DNA from: Acinetobacter calcoaceticus ANC 3811
GTDB lineage: Bacteria > Pseudomonadota > Gammaproteobacteria > Pseudomonadales > Moraxellaceae
Assembly: GCF_000399665.1 (NCBI RefSeq)
Contig: NZ_KB976986.1
Span: 372,001 to 436,000, forward strand
Length of the DNA: 64,000 nt
Direction of reading: 5' to 3'
The notes under the pieces are model-generated. The model was given only the letters and a program-made list of their open reading frames with translations, searched no databases and had not been told where the DNA came from. Below, one piece after another: positions 33,641-42,815 of the stretch (the stretch's first letter is position 1; the number at the start of each line of letters is the position of its first letter). The translations under genes were made by a program, and so were the position numbers.

Positions 33641-35239
33641 ATGGCGGATGCAAAGAAAACAGTCGTTATTGGCTTTGTCGGTTCTACGCTTGATCAGGGG
33701 AGAAAGCCCGATCGATGGCAACGTTGGCGTCCTACAATTAGTCTGTTAATGCATGAAGATTTACTTATAGATGAATTGGTGTTGTTACATGACAGGCAAC
33801 ATCATAATTTAGTGAAATCTATAGCATTAGATGCAAAAGAAATTTCTCCGCAAACACAGGTTTCTGGGCATAAGGTGAGTATTAGAGACCCATGGGATTT
33901 TGCTGAAGTTTATGGTGCACTTTATGACTTTGTAAAAACCTATCAGTTTGATGTTGAAAAAAATAACTATTTATTGCATATCACAACCGGGACACATGTT
34001 GCTCAAATTTGCTGGTATTTATTGGTCGATGCCCATTATTTACCAGCTCAATTGATTCAAAGTTCACCTAATCAGCAAAAGACCTCAGAAGGTGAGTATA
34101 GAGTTATTGATCTGGACTTGTCTCGATACGATGCTTTAAAACAACGATTCGATGATGAGCAAAAGCAAAATTGGCAACAGCTTAAGGCAAATATTTCTAC
34201 TCATAATAAAGCGTTTAATCAGCTTATTGAGGAGGTTGAGTTAGTTGCAACCCGCTCTAGTGCGCCTATTTTGATTATGGGGGCAACAGGTGTTGGAAAG
34301 TCTCATTTGGCAAAACAGATTTTTCAGTTAAAGAAAGATAAATTCCAGTTAAGTGGTCGCTTTATCGATGTTAACTGTGCGACCTTACGCGGCGATAGTG
34401 CTATGTCGACCTTATTTGGTCATATAAAAGGTGCATTTACAGGAGCCGCAGCTTCTCGTGCTGGTTTATTAAAAAGTGCTGACCAAGGTATTTTGTTTTT
34501 AGATGAAATTGGTGAGTTAGGGCTTGATGAACAAGCAATGCTGCTAAAAGCACTAGAGGATAAAAGCTTTTTTCCTGTTGGGAGTGATAAGGAAATTCAG
34601 GCCGATTTTCAGCTAATTGCTGGTACTAATCGTGATTTGCGTAATGAGATTCAAGCTGGCCGTTTTCGTGAAGATTTATGGGCTCGTTTGAATACGTGGA
34701 CATTCTTTTTACCCAATTTAAAAGACCGTGTAGAAGATATTGCGCCCAACATTCAGTTTGAGCTACAGCGCTTTGCAGCAATTCATCAGAGACAATTACG
34801 TTTTCAACGCGATGCTTTAGAAATGTATTTGAAATTTGCTAAATCAGCAGATGCAACTTGGCAAGGTAATTTCAGAGATTTGGCAGCAAGCGTAACTCGT
34901 TTGGCAACTTTGTCTCAAGGTGAATTAATTCGAAGTGAAACAGTAGAAAGAGAAGTTGAACGCTTAAAACAACTTTGGCTCATTCAGACAGCATCTTACA
35001 AAGAGGGAAATGTAGATATTCTACTTAATTATCTGAGTTCTGAGCAGTTAGAACAAATAGATGAGTTTGATCAGATTCAATTACGTGGCGTGCTTAAAGT
35101 TTGTGAAAACTCAAAATCAATGGCAGAGGCAGGAAGGCAGCTCTTTTCAGTGTCTCGTCAACAACGTAATACAACGAACGATAGCGATCGAGTGAAAAAA
35201 TATTTGGCCCGTTTTGGATTAAGCTGGAGTGATTTTTAG
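33641..35239 (+). CDS. rtcR: RtcR: CARF-domain sigma-54-dependent activator of the rtc operon
   Basis: The 532-residue protein begins with the RtcR/CARF Rossmann domain (about 1-185: TVVIGFVGSTLDQGRKPDRW; LLHITTGTHVAQ). An AAA+ domain follows, with Walker A GATGVGKS (214-221), the sigma-54-contacting GAFTGA (264-269) and the RFREDLWARL segment. A C-terminal helix-turn-helix covers about 490-532 (SMAEAGRQLFSVSRQQR). In enterobacteria, RtcR activates rtcBA on RNA damage or tRNA fragments sensed by its CARF domain. Here it is divergent from rnz and separated from its likely target operon by that gene. Confidence 0.95.
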   Translation: MADAKKTVVIGFVGSTLDQGRKPDRWQRWRPTISLLMHEDLLIDELVLLHDRQHHNLVKSIALDAKEISPQTQVSGHKVSIRDPWDFAEVYGALYDFVKTYQFDVEKNNYLLHITTGTHVAQICWYLLVDAHYLPAQLIQSSPNQQKTSEGEYRVIDLDLSRYDALKQRFDDEQKQNWQQLKANISTHNKAFNQLIEEVELVATRSSAPILIMGATGVGKSHLAKQIFQLKKDKFQLSGRFIDVNCATLRGDSAMSTLFGHIKGAFTGAAASRAGLLKSADQGILFLDEIGELGLDEQAMLLKALEDKSFFPVGSDKEIQADFQLIAGTNRDLRNEIQAGRFREDLWARLNTWTFFLPNLKDRVEDIAPNIQFELQRFAAIHQRQLRFQRDALEMYLKFAKSADATWQGNFRDLAASVTRLATLSQGELIRSETVEREVERLKQLWLIQTASYKEGNVDILLNYLSSEQLEQIDEFDQIQLRGVLKVCENSKSMAEAGRQLFSVSRQQRNTTNDSDRVKKYLARFGLSWSDF

Positions 35240-35299
35240 GAGTTATAGTGCTCATAATATGATGGACATAGACTCAATCTATGCCCATCAAATTACAGT

Positions 35300-35932
35300 T
35301 TATTTCATGATAATAAAGCGTGTAATGATTTGACGAAGCTGTTTTAAATAGCCTGTAAAGAAGTGATTGGCGCCTGGTAAAATCGTAATTGGATGCTTCT
35401 GTGGTTTTGCCCATGCAATTGCATCTGAGAGTAAGGTAATGTCATCTTGCTCACCATGAATGAGTAGAATATCACCTTGAATTTCAGGAGTTTTATAATG
35501 GCGCAAGCCCACTACAGTAGCCGTTGGTAAACCACATAAAATTAACTGTACAGGTCGTAATTCAGGATTAAGCTGTGCAAAGCATTTTGCCATAACATGT
35601 GAACCGAAACTAAAGCCACCTGCATAGAACGGTAGACCTTCGTGAAGCTTACGAACATGTTCAATTACAGCTAAAATATCTTCAGTCTCACCATGGCCTT
35701 CATCATGAATACCTTCACTGCCGCCTAACCCACGGAAGCTAGGACGGTAAACAATGCAACCATATTCATTAAAGATTTGGGTTAACAGGACAGGGACTTT
35801 ATGTTGAGGGGTTCCACCTTGCAATGGATGCGGATGACAAACTACCGCAAAGCCTTTGATTTCACCTTCAGGGCGGTCAACGAAAAGTTCAATTTTACCT
35901 ACTGGACCCTGGATGAAAGTTTGCTCAGACAT
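35300..35932 (-). CDS. Alpha/beta hydrolase (dienelactone-hydrolase-like)
   Basis: The start is set at ATG 35932 (210 aa), where family similarity begins (SEQTFIQGPVGKIELFVDRP); ATG 35953 would add seven residues. Features: oxyanion region CHPHPLQGGTPQHKV, RPSFRGLGGSEG, nucleophile elbow GFSFGSHV, acid in LIHGEQDD and catalytic His in PGANHFF. This is the short cytoplasmic 'alpha/beta hydrolase, alpha/beta superfamily' type common in proteobacteria, with unknown substrate. It is convergent with rtcR and monocistronic. Confidence 0.85.
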   Translation of the reverse strand: MSEQTFIQGPVGKIELFVDRPEGEIKGFAVVCHPHPLQGGTPQHKVPVLLTQIFNEYGCIVYRPSFRGLGGSEGIHDEGHGETEDILAVIEHVRKLHEGLPFYAGGFSFGSHVMAKCFAQLNPELRPVQLILCGLPTATVVGLRHYKTPEIQGDILLIHGEQDDITLLSDAIAWAKPQKHPITILPGANHFFTGYLKQLRQIITRFIIMK

Positions 35933-36057
35933 ATAAGAACCGCTAAATAACAATACGTGATGCTATTTTACCGATAGTCGTCATTGAAAACACGAGTTAG
36001 CATTAAAAAATATCTACTGTTATAGTTGGTATTAAGAATAATTTTTTCAGGTTGTCT

Positions 36058-36831
36058 ATGCTTGCTTTAATTTCTCCTGCAAAAACTTTGGATTATGAAA
36101 CAGCGTTACCTACAGATGAGTTTACTCAACCTCGCTTGTTAGAACACTCAGCACAATTAATTGATGTTAGCCGTAAACTTTCTGCTTCGGAAATTGCGAG
36201 CTTAATGAGTGTCAGTGAAAAAATTGCCACACTAAATGTAGACCGATTTAGAGATTGGAAGCCCGAATTTGATTTTTCAAATGCTCGTCAGGCAATTTAT
36301 GCATTTAAAGGTGACGTATATACGGGTTTAGATGCTTATCATTTAAAAGACAAAGATATTGATTTTGCACAGCAGCATTTACGTATGCTATCTGGCTTAT
36401 ATGGTTTATTGCGTCCTTTAGATTTAATGATGCCTTATCGTCTTGAGATGGGTACTAAATTAAAAAATTTACGTGGCCATAATTTGTATGAGTTCTGGGG
36501 TGAAATTATCACGAACCAGATCAATGAAGACTTGGCAGCAATTAAAGCTGAATTACTTGTAAACCTAGCTTCAGATGAGTATTACAAATCGGTCAATGAG
36601 AAAAAAATTAAGGCTGAAATTGTTAAGCCTGTTTTTCTTGATCAGAAAAATGGCAAATATAAAGTCATTAGTTTCTATGCGAAAAAAGCGCGTGGTTTAA
36701 TGGCTCGTTTTGTGATTGAAAACCAATTGAATAAAGCTGAGGATATTAAAGCGTTTAATACCGATGGATACTACTTTGATGCTGAGAATTCATCAGCAAA
36801 AGAGTTGGTATTTAAACGCGATGAGCAATAA
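36058..36831 (+). CDS. yaaA: Peroxide stress protein YaaA
   Basis: The start ATG 36058 (257 aa) has CAGG 6 bases upstream; TTG 36052 is unlikely. The whole sequence follows the YaaA (DUF328) family: [64 protein letters not shown] and TDGYYFD near the end. E. coli YaaA is OxyR-induced, binds DNA and limits unincorporated iron during peroxide stress. No OxyR site was identified by eye. The next gene starts 19 bp downstream and may be cotranscribed. Confidence 0.95.
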   Translation: MLALISPAKTLDYETALPTDEFTQPRLLEHSAQLIDVSRKLSASEIASLMSVSEKIATLNVDRFRDWKPEFDFSNARQAIYAFKGDVYTGLDAYHLKDKDIDFAQQHLRMLSGLYGLLRPLDLMMPYRLEMGTKLKNLRGHNLYEFWGEIITNQINEDLAAIKAELLVNLASDEYYKSVNEKKIKAEIVKPVFLDQKNGKYKVISFYAKKARGLMARFVIENQLNKAEDIKAFNTDGYYFDAENSSAKELVFKRDEQ

Positions 36832-36850
36832 TCCTAAGCGCGGTTAAGAT

Positions 36851-37480
36851 ATGATGATGCAGCTTTATTTATCAAAATTGGAACATGTTTGGTTTGAGCT
36901 GCATCAGCATTATCGCTTTTCTGAGCCGCAAAATTTTTTAAATATACTCATCGCTGCTTATAGTGAAAAGCAGCGGGCTTATCATACCGTTCAACATATA
37001 TATGAATGCTTAAATCTGCTTGAGTCAATTCGATCAGAATTAAATGATCCTTATGCCGTGGCATTGGCACTTTGGTTTCATGATGTTATCTATGACCCAC
37101 AAGCTAAAGACAATGAGTTGAAAAGTGCTGAGTTATTTGAACAATGTATGGCTCAAGATTTACCAGTAAATACAGTTCAGAAAATAAAGCGTTGGATTCT
37201 TGCTACTCAAAAGCATATATCAACCGATGAAACGGATTTACAGTTTTTATTGGACATAGATTTAGCTATTTTGGCAGCGGCCCCAGAGCGTTTTATGCAA
37301 TATGAACAGCAGATTCAGCAGGAATATGCGTGGGTTAATCCAGAAGTATATTTAATTAAAAGAAAAGAAGTTTTAGCGCATTTTTATCAGTCTGAGCCAC
37401 TTTATCAAACTACATATTTCCAAAAGAATTTTGAGCTAAATGCCAAGCAAAATTTAAAGAGCACATTAGGTTTAGCCTAA
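36851..37480 (+). CDS. HD-domain metal-dependent phosphohydrolase-like protein
   Basis: A 209-residue protein with an HD-type core: YHTVQHIYECL (first His), LWFHDVIYDP (the HD pair), DLDLAIL-like DIDLAILA with the last Asp. Family members are annotated as predicted metal-dependent HD phosphohydrolases; substrate unknown. Three consecutive ATGs at the start leave the exact N-terminus open by two residues. It lies 19 bp after yaaA on the same strand, so probably cotranscribed. Confidence 0.8.
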   Translation: MMMQLYLSKLEHVWFELHQHYRFSEPQNFLNILIAAYSEKQRAYHTVQHIYECLNLLESIRSELNDPYAVALALWFHDVIYDPQAKDNELKSAELFEQCMAQDLPVNTVQKIKRWILATQKHISTDETDLQFLLDIDLAILAAAPERFMQYEQQIQQEYAWVNPEVYLIKRKEVLAHFYQSEPLYQTTYFQKNFELNAKQNLKSTLGLA

Positions 37481-37573
37481 GCTAAATATAACAATTTAGA
37501 TCTGTCGATTAAAATAAAGTGATATAGATTTCTAGTCTTTTTTGAAAAGTGAAATGGTTACATGAGAGAAGAG

Positions 37574-37601
37574 AGGAACCACTGAAAAAGCAGTGATTCC
37601 T
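37574..37601 (-). terminator. Hairpin after thiG (terminator-like)
   Basis: AGGAACCACTG (37574-37584) pairs with CAGTGATTCCT (37591-37601) with one mismatch, loop of 6. On the minus strand the tail is CTCTTCTCTC, pyrimidine-rich but not a T-run. Confidence 0.45.
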
Positions 37602-37611
37602 TAGAAATAAA

Positions 37612-38397
37612 TTATTTAAAGAAATAACCTGTTTCTGGTGAGCTTGCATTTGCCATACGCTTACGTGGCATGCGACCCGCTAAAAATGCTTCACGTCCAG
37701 CTTCAACAGCTTTTTTCATTGCAGAAGCCATCAAAATAGGGTTTTGAGCAGCTGCAATTGCTGTATTCATCAGCACGCCGTCACAACCAAGCTCCATAGC
37801 AATAGCTGCATCACTTGCTGTACCAACGCCTGCATCTACCAAAACGGGTACTTTTGCATTTTCTTTAATAATTGAAATAGTGTGCGGGTTTAAGATACCT
37901 AAACCTGAACCAATTAGACTACCTAAAGGCATGATGGCTACACAGCCCATACTTTCAAGTTCTTGCGCAATGATCGGGTCATCAGATGTGTAGACCATAA
38001 TCTCAAAACCGTCATCAATTAAAGTACGAGCCGCTTTTAAAGTCTCAGTTACATTTGGATATAAGGTTTTTTCGTCGCCCAAAACTTCAAGTTTTACCAA
38101 GTTATGACCGTCTAGAAGTTCACGTGCTAACATGCAAGTACGCACTGCGCTGTCAGCATCAAAACAACCTGCGGTATTTGGCAAAATTGTATATTTTTCT
38201 GGTGGAATAACTGAGAGTAAATTCGGTTGACCTGGATTTTGTCCAATATTCACACGGCGGATTGCGACAGTTACGATTTCTGCACCACTCGCTTGAATGG
38301 CTAAATCTGTTTCATTTAAGTCTTTATATTTGCCAGTTCCTACCAATAAACGAGATTGAAAAGAACGTGAACCAATAATGAGAGGGGTGTCTTGCAT
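37612..38397 (-). CDS. thiG: Thiazole synthase
   Basis: The start is ATG 38397 with GGAG 6 bases upstream, giving the usual 261 aa; the upstream open frame overlaps thiS. TIM-barrel motifs: [18 protein letters not shown], catalytic K102 in [19 protein letters not shown] and [20 protein letters not shown]. ThiG condenses deoxyxylulose 5-phosphate, ThiS thiocarboxylate and iminoglycine (or iminophosphate donor from ThiO/ThiH) to the thiamine thiazole. It follows thiS by 13 bp. thiF/thiO are not nearby. Confidence 0.96.
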   Translation of the reverse strand: MQDTPLIIGSRSFQSRLLVGTGKYKDLNETDLAIQASGAEIVTVAIRRVNIGQNPGQPNLLSVIPPEKYTILPNTAGCFDADSAVRTCMLARELLDGHNLVKLEVLGDEKTLYPNVTETLKAARTLIDDGFEIMVYTSDDPIIAQELESMGCVAIMPLGSLIGSGLGILNPHTISIIKENAKVPVLVDAGVGTASDAAIAMELGCDGVLMNTAIAAAQNPILMASAMKKAVEAGREAFLAGRMPRKRMANASSPETGYFFK

Positions 38398-38410
38398 GGA
38401 TAACTCCGAC

Positions 38411-38608
38411 TTAGCCGCCGCCAACAGCGTGAATAATTTCGATACGGTCATGTTGAGCAATAGTGATTTGCTCTAATTTGCTTTTAGAAACAATTTGCTG
38501 ATTGTGTTCGACAGCAAATCGTTTTCCTTCAAGTGCCATTTCCTGAATGAGTTGCAACAGGTTTTGACAAGGCGTGTCCGTTAATTCGCCATTTAAATAA
38601 ATTTGCAT
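38411..38608 (-). CDS. thiS: Sulfur carrier protein ThiS
   Basis: The start is ATG 38608 (65 aa; [11 protein letters not shown]). The C-terminal Gly-Gly required for adenylation and thiocarboxylation is present (HAVGGG). The frame upstream is a chance extension into the DUF423 gene. ThiS donates sulfur to ThiG, the next gene. The DUF423 gene upstream ends 13 bp before this start, so the three may form one transcript. Confidence 0.95.
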   Translation of the reverse strand: MQIYLNGELTDTPCQNLLQLIQEMALEGKRFAVEHNQQIVSKSKLEQITIAQHDRIEIIHAVGGG

Positions 38609-38621
38609 GATCACATTCCAA

Positions 38622-38987
38622 TTATTTTGCGTATTTGAGGGCATTCCAAGCCAAAACGAGCCATCCAGCTATCATGAATGCTCCACCAATTGGGGTAATT
38701 GCCCCTAAAATTCGCGGTAATCCAAGCGCCATGATATAGAGTGAACCACAGAAGAATAAAATACCGATCTGAATCAATATGAATGGCAATTTAATGGGGA
38801 ACGTAATGATGACTTTGCTTAAAATACCAAGTGCTAGAAGACCTAAAGCATGGTAGAAAAAATAGTCGGTTGCAGTATGCCACCAAACAAGTTGCTCAGG
38901 ACTCGCATGAGCTTTAAGACCATGTGCTCCAAAAGCACCCAACATGACTGCAAAGGCAAGATTAAGGGCTGAAATGGCAATCCACAT
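38622..38987 (-). CDS. DUF423 family membrane protein (YgdD-like)
   Basis: A 121-residue protein with four membrane helices and the family landmarks GAFGAHGLK, the Trp/His-rich WWHTATDYFFYHALGLL and the C-terminal TPIGGAFMIAGWLVLAW. Function is unknown. It is just upstream of thiS-thiG on the same strand; such positional links in Acinetobacter may be chance. No ribosome binding anomaly. Confidence 0.88.
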   Translation of the reverse strand: MWIAISALNLAFAVMLGAFGAHGLKAHASPEQLVWWHTATDYFFYHALGLLALGILSKVIITFPIKLPFILIQIGILFFCGSLYIMALGLPRILGAITPIGGAFMIAGWLVLAWNALKYAK

Positions 38988-39061
38988 AACAAAAAACGCA
39001 AATGAATAATGAAGGGCAACGTTATCATAGATTGGGTTGGCTAAACATAGCCAGATAAAAC

Positions 39062-39085
39062 AAAAGGGCTAATCGCCCTTTTATT
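39062..39085. terminator. Bidirectional intrinsic terminator after rpoH
   Basis: AAAAGGGC (39062-39069) and GCCCTTTT (39075-39082) with loop TAATC; T-rich on both outer sides. On the minus strand it ends the rpoH transcript. Confidence 0.85.
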
Positions 39086-39097
39086 TTTAAACTTATT

Positions 39098-39964
39098 TTA
39101 GCTTGCAGACATGGCAATTTTAATTTTTTCCATTGCATTCTTTTCAAGCTGGCGAATACGTTCTGCTGATACATTATATTCGGCTGCTAACTCGTGGAGA
39201 GTAGACTTATCATCATCTAACCAACGACGTTGTAAAATATTACGCGAACGGTCATCTAACTGATCCATTGCATCATGTAAAGCAGATGTAGTTTGCTCTT
39301 CCCAGTCTTCATTTTCAACTAAACGAGCTGGATCATAGCGGTTATCTTCAAGAAACAATGCAGGTGCAGTATGTGGGGTGTCATCATCGTCATCGCCTTG
39401 AGCATCGAAAGCAGCATCATAAGCGGTTAAACGACCTTCCATCTCCAGAACTTGTTCTGCAGTAACATTTAAGTCATTCGCAATCGATTGAGCTTCTTCG
39501 AGCGTTAATTTTTTACTCGATTTTTTTAAACTACGTAAATTGAAAAATAATTTACGCTGTGCTTTGGTCGTTGCAATTTTGACAATACGCCAGTTACGAA
39601 TAACGTATTCGTGAATTTCTGCCTTAATCCAGTGGACGGCAAAAGATACAAGACGCACGCCCATATTTGGGTCGAAACGCTTCACGGCTTTCATTAAGCC
39701 TAAATTACCTTCTTGAATAAGGTCGCCTTGTGGTAGGCCATAACCTGCATAGCTGCGCGCAATGTGAACGACGAAACGTAAATGCGACATTACCAGCATT
39801 TTTGCGGCATCAAGATCTTGGTCATAATAATAACGTTCAGCAAGTTCTTTTTCTTGCTCGGCCGTTAAAATAGGAATCTGATTGACAGTACTGATATATG
39901 CACCAAGGTTTACACCGGGCGCAGACAATGACAGGGGCATCAATTGATTGCTGCTGTCACTCAT
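39098..39964 (-). CDS. rpoH: RNA polymerase sigma-32 factor (heat shock)
   Basis: The 288-residue protein has region 1.2 ([20 protein letters not shown]), 2.1-2.4 ([51 protein letters not shown]), the RpoH box ([14 protein letters not shown](R/K)KLFFNLR) and region 4.2 ([21 protein letters not shown]). It directs transcription of chaperones and proteases. An acidic stretch ([10 protein letters not shown]) lies between regions 3 and 4. The upstream leader is about 130 bp; no obvious thermometer was worked out. No ftsX is adjacent, unlike in enterobacteria. Confidence 0.96.
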   Translation of the reverse strand: MSDSSNQLMPLSLSAPGVNLGAYISTVNQIPILTAEQEKELAERYYYDQDLDAAKMLVMSHLRFVVHIARSYAGYGLPQGDLIQEGNLGLMKAVKRFDPNMGVRLVSFAVHWIKAEIHEYVIRNWRIVKIATTKAQRKLFFNLRSLKKSSKKLTLEEAQSIANDLNVTAEQVLEMEGRLTAYDAAFDAQGDDDDDTPHTAPALFLEDNRYDPARLVENEDWEEQTTSALHDAMDQLDDRSRNILQRRWLDDDKSTLHELAAEYNVSAERIRQLEKNAMEKIKIAMSAS

Positions 39965-40097
39965 GATTTCTCCTTGTAGGATCGGATGGGATAACCAATA
40001 AATTCATCTTAATTTGAATCAGCTTCATAATTAAGGAAAATTGGGTAGAGAAATGTAAAATTTTATGCAATTTCTAATCTTTTAGTTTATCAAAGAA

Positions 40098-40343
40098 TCA
40101 TTGAGTTTCAATTAAATAGTGAAATTCTCTTTCGGATATCTGTGTTGTCTGACACATAAAATGATGTAAACCACAGTAACGAGTTACATCTATTTCACTA
40201 TGTGGGTCAGAAGATTTTAATAAAAATAGCTGTTTACCCGATACTTTTTTGAGTTCGCGTTTTAGCATTAATAAAGGCATTGGACACGGTTGGCCCAAGG
40301 CATTAATTTCAATAAGTGCTGTAGTAGAAGAAATGTTGGTCAT
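40098..40343 (-). CDS. TusA-family sulfurtransferase
   Basis: An 81-residue protein with the family CPxP site (GQPCPMPLLMLKRELKKVSG, Cys about residue 20) and the second half containing SDPHSEIDVTRYCG. TusA relays persulfide sulfur from IscS for tRNA thiolation and molybdopterin; length equals E. coli TusA, but the family has many paralogues, so the exact role is open. It is divergent from the cold-shock gene and about 130 bp above rpoH. Confidence 0.85.
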   Translation of the reverse strand: MTNISSTTALIEINALGQPCPMPLLMLKRELKKVSGKQLFLLKSSDPHSEIDVTRYCGLHHFMCQTTQISEREFHYLIETQ

Positions 40344-40718
40344 TCATCATCAAAACAACTAAAAAGATTATTCTAACAAATTTTTTTATAAACGCTGCAC
40401 ATTTTATAAAAGAAGAAACAAGCAATTACCTATAAGAAATATTGTAATAAGCTGTTTAAAAAAAGGACTAAAAATAGGGAGAATAATTGAAAAAAATTCT
40501 ATTAATTGTCATAAACCCATGGTAAGCTCGAACCGTTTTAGGATTTACCGCACACTTAAATTGGTTTAAAAATCTTATAACAAATGGATGTAACCGGAAA
40601 TTGTTGATAGTTTTACAGAATGATTACAAGCTTTAAGATTATAAATATTTTAAACACTTGTTTGCTCTGCTGTTTGCAACACCGGAAGGTCCTTTTTTCA
40701 ACATCTGAGGATTGACTT
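40344..40718 (+). promoter_or_regulatory. 375-bp gene-free region with probable cold-shock promoter and long leader
   Basis: No gene is seen. A candidate promoter for the cold-shock gene is TTGAAA (40487-40492), 17 bp, CATAAA (40510-40515), which would give a leader of about 200 nt, similar to cspA-type thermo-responsive leaders. The last part before the ATG is GAGGA. The left end carries the TusA gene's upstream region. Confidence 0.4.
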
Positions 40719-40931
40719 ATGACAGCTCGCGAACAAGGCGTAGTAAAGTGGTTTAACGACACTAAAGGTTTTGGCTTTATTCAACGTAACGGCGGTGATG
40801 ACGTATTCGTTCATTTCCGTGCAATCGCTGGTGACGGCCACCGTTCTTTACGTGACGGCCAACGCGTAGAATTTAGTGTAGTACAAGGTCAAAAAGGTTT
40901 TCAAGCTGAAAACGTTCAGCCTTTAGACTAA
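40719..40931 (+). CDS. CspA-family cold-shock protein (first copy)
   Basis: A 70-residue OB-fold protein with RNP1 (GFGFIQ) and RNP2 (VFVHF) and the start [14 protein letters not shown]. It binds single-stranded nucleic acids and melts RNA structure. GAGGA lies upstream of the ATG. A long leader precedes it and two hairpins follow. The next gene is the RNA helicase rhlB, a functional neighbour in RNA unwinding. A second family member is at 62708. Confidence 0.93.
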   Translation: MTAREQGVVKWFNDTKGFGFIQRNGGDDVFVHFRAIAGDGHRSLRDGQRVEFSVVQGQKGFQAENVQPLD

Positions 40932-40956
40932 TTCATCATTTTTTGATGAATCATGG

Positions 40957-40990
40957 ACGCTCCAATTTTTGAATTGGGGCGTTTTTGTTT
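40957..40990 (+). terminator. Intrinsic terminator after the first cold-shock gene
   Basis: ACGCTCCAATT (40957-40967) pairs with AATTGGGGCGT (40972-40982, one G-U), then TTTTGTTT. A second hairpin, ATTCATCA/TGATGAAT (40931-40951), precedes it directly at the stop codon. Confidence 0.85.
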
Positions 40991-41036
40991 ATAATGATCT
41001 TCTCACTAGAGAGATTGTTTGTTAGAGCACGTATTT

Positions 41037-42188
41037 ATGACATCTGGTTTTGAAACCTTGAATTTACATCCGCAACTTAAAAAGGCGATTGATGCTTTAG
41101 GGTTTAAGCAAATGACCCCGATTCAGCAAAAGGTTTTAAAATATACGTTGGGCGGGCATGATGCAATTGGTAGAGCACAAACAGGAACAGGTAAAACTGC
41201 TGCTTTCCTGATTAGTGTGATGAATGACTTATTACATAACCCGATTCAAGAGCAGCGTTTTCGTGGTGAGCCACGTGCCCTGATTTTGGCGCCTACTCGT
41301 GAATTGGCATTGCAAATTGAAAGCGATGCGAAGTTACTCACAAAATTTTCAGATTTACACATCGTGACACTCTTAGGTGGCGTAGATTTTGATAAGCAAA
41401 AGAAACAGCTAGATGCTAATTTTGTTGATATCATAGTTGCCACTCCTGGGCGTCTAATTGATTTTGTAGAACAAAAAGAAGTTTGGCTCGATCAAATTGA
41501 ATTCCTAGTCATTGATGAAGCTGACCGCTTATTGGACATGGGTTTTATTCCTTCTGTAAAACGTATTGTGCGTTATTCCCCGCGTAAGGAAGAACGTCAG
41601 ACCCTCATGTTCTCGGCTACTTTTAGTTATGATGTGCTTAATTTGGCGAGACAATGGTTGTTTGAGCCAATCACTGTTGAAATTGAACCTGAGCAAAAAA
41701 CCAATAACGATGTTGAGCAACGCGTTTATGTCGTGGCTAAACAAGATAAATATCGTTTGCTACAAGATATTTTGCGTGAAGAACCAATCGATAAAGTCAT
41801 GATTTTTGCTAATCGACGAGATCAAGTACGCCGTCTTTATGATCATTTAAAGAGAGATGGGTATCGGGTCGGGATGCTTTCAGGTGAAATTGCCCAAGAT
41901 AAGCGTTTAAAAATGTTAGACCAGTTTAAGCAGGGTAAAAATAATATCATGATCGCAACTGATGTTGCAGGCCGTGGTATTCATGTTGATGGCGTATCTC
42001 ATGTGATCAACTATACTTTACCTGAGCAATCAGACGATTATGTTCACCGCATTGGTCGTACAGGTCGTGCTGGGTCACAAGGTATAAGTATTAGTTTTCT
42101 TTCAGAAGATGATGCTTTTTACTTGCCAGAAATTGAAAAAGCAATTGGTAAGAAATTGCCATTAACCCGATTAGATGGTTATTGCTAA
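41037..42188 (+). CDS. rhlB: DEAD-box ATP-dependent RNA helicase, RhlB-like
   Basis: The start ATG 41037 (383 aa) is where homology begins (SGFETLNLHPQLKKAIDALG); TTG 41019 is unlikely. Q motif (MTPIQQKVL), Walker A AQTGTGKT (K53), PTRELALQI, DEAD at 160-163, SAT in MFSATFS, and HRIGRTGRAG are all present. The short C-terminus lacks the RNase E-binding tail details of E. coli RhlB, so RhlB versus another DEAD-box member is judged by length and neighbourhood. A TATAAT at 40990-40995, within the cold-shock terminator tail, may be its -10 box. Confidence 0.85.
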   Translation: MTSGFETLNLHPQLKKAIDALGFKQMTPIQQKVLKYTLGGHDAIGRAQTGTGKTAAFLISVMNDLLHNPIQEQRFRGEPRALILAPTRELALQIESDAKLLTKFSDLHIVTLLGGVDFDKQKKQLDANFVDIIVATPGRLIDFVEQKEVWLDQIEFLVIDEADRLLDMGFIPSVKRIVRYSPRKEERQTLMFSATFSYDVLNLARQWLFEPITVEIEPEQKTNNDVEQRVYVVAKQDKYRLLQDILREEPIDKVMIFANRRDQVRRLYDHLKRDGYRVGMLSGEIAQDKRLKMLDQFKQGKNNIMIATDVAGRGIHVDGVSHVINYTLPEQSDDYVHRIGRTGRAGSQGISISFLSEDDAFYLPEIEKAIGKKLPLTRLDGYC

Positions 42189-42189
42189 T

Positions 42190-42223
42190 AAAAAAATCCC
42201 AATCATTTGATTGGGATTTTTTT
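42190..42223. terminator. Bidirectional intrinsic terminator between rhlB and lipoprotein gene
   Basis: AAAAAAATCCCAATCA and TGATTGGGATTTTTTT are perfectly complementary (42190-42205, 42208-42223). Confidence 0.92.
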
Positions 42224-42225
42224 GA

Positions 42226-42606
42226 TTAATTAATTTTACAATAGAAAGTAAGTGTTGTTTGATAATCATCGTCTTTTGCTAGAGATGCATTTTTACCAGT
42301 CAAGGTACCAATCACACCAGCAGCAGCTTCAACCATTTGACCTGTTTTCTCGCTTACTACATCTTTTAATACGCCGTTGTAAGTTGTTTTTTCATCTACA
42401 ACAACGGGTGTAGTATTTTTTGAACAAGTTTTTTGAGCGGCAGTAATCGCATTATTTTTTGCAATTAGATTTGTTTTACCAATGCCTGTAACTTCAAATT
42501 GATTATTTTCTTTTTGAACAGCCAATGTGTTTTTAGGGGTGGTGGCACAAGCACCTAGTAATAAAACAACACTACTTAATGCGCTCGCTAAAATTATTTT
42601 TTTCAT
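42226..42606 (-). CDS. Uncharacterised lipoprotein
   Basis: A 126-residue protein with a lipoprotein signal and lipobox LGAC (C20). The mature part has VTGIGKTNLIAKNNAITAAQ, two cysteines (KTCSK and FYCKIN) and a Gly/Ala-rich helix (MVEAAAGVIGTLTG). No family recognised. It is monocistronic, convergent with rhlB and divergent from the nitroreductase gene across 209 bp. Confidence 0.75.
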   Translation of the reverse strand: MKKIILASALSSVVLLLGACATTPKNTLAVQKENNQFEVTGIGKTNLIAKNNAITAAQKTCSKNTTPVVVDEKTTYNGVLKDVVSEKTGQMVEAAAGVIGTLTGKNASLAKDDDYQTTLTFYCKIN

Positions 42607-42815
42607 ATTTCACCTAATATCGTTAATCGTCAAAAGATCTCACTATTTGAACACAAGTTTTCTAATTGATTTTGAAGACGTTGTATAAGTTTTGATGTTT
42701 TGTCTTAGAAAAATGTCAAAGCGTGAACTCGTTATTTTTATGTTCTAGATACAATGGTGGATTATCTGTAGATTATGCTAATCTATTTTGAATTTTTTGA
42801 GTTAGATCAATATTA

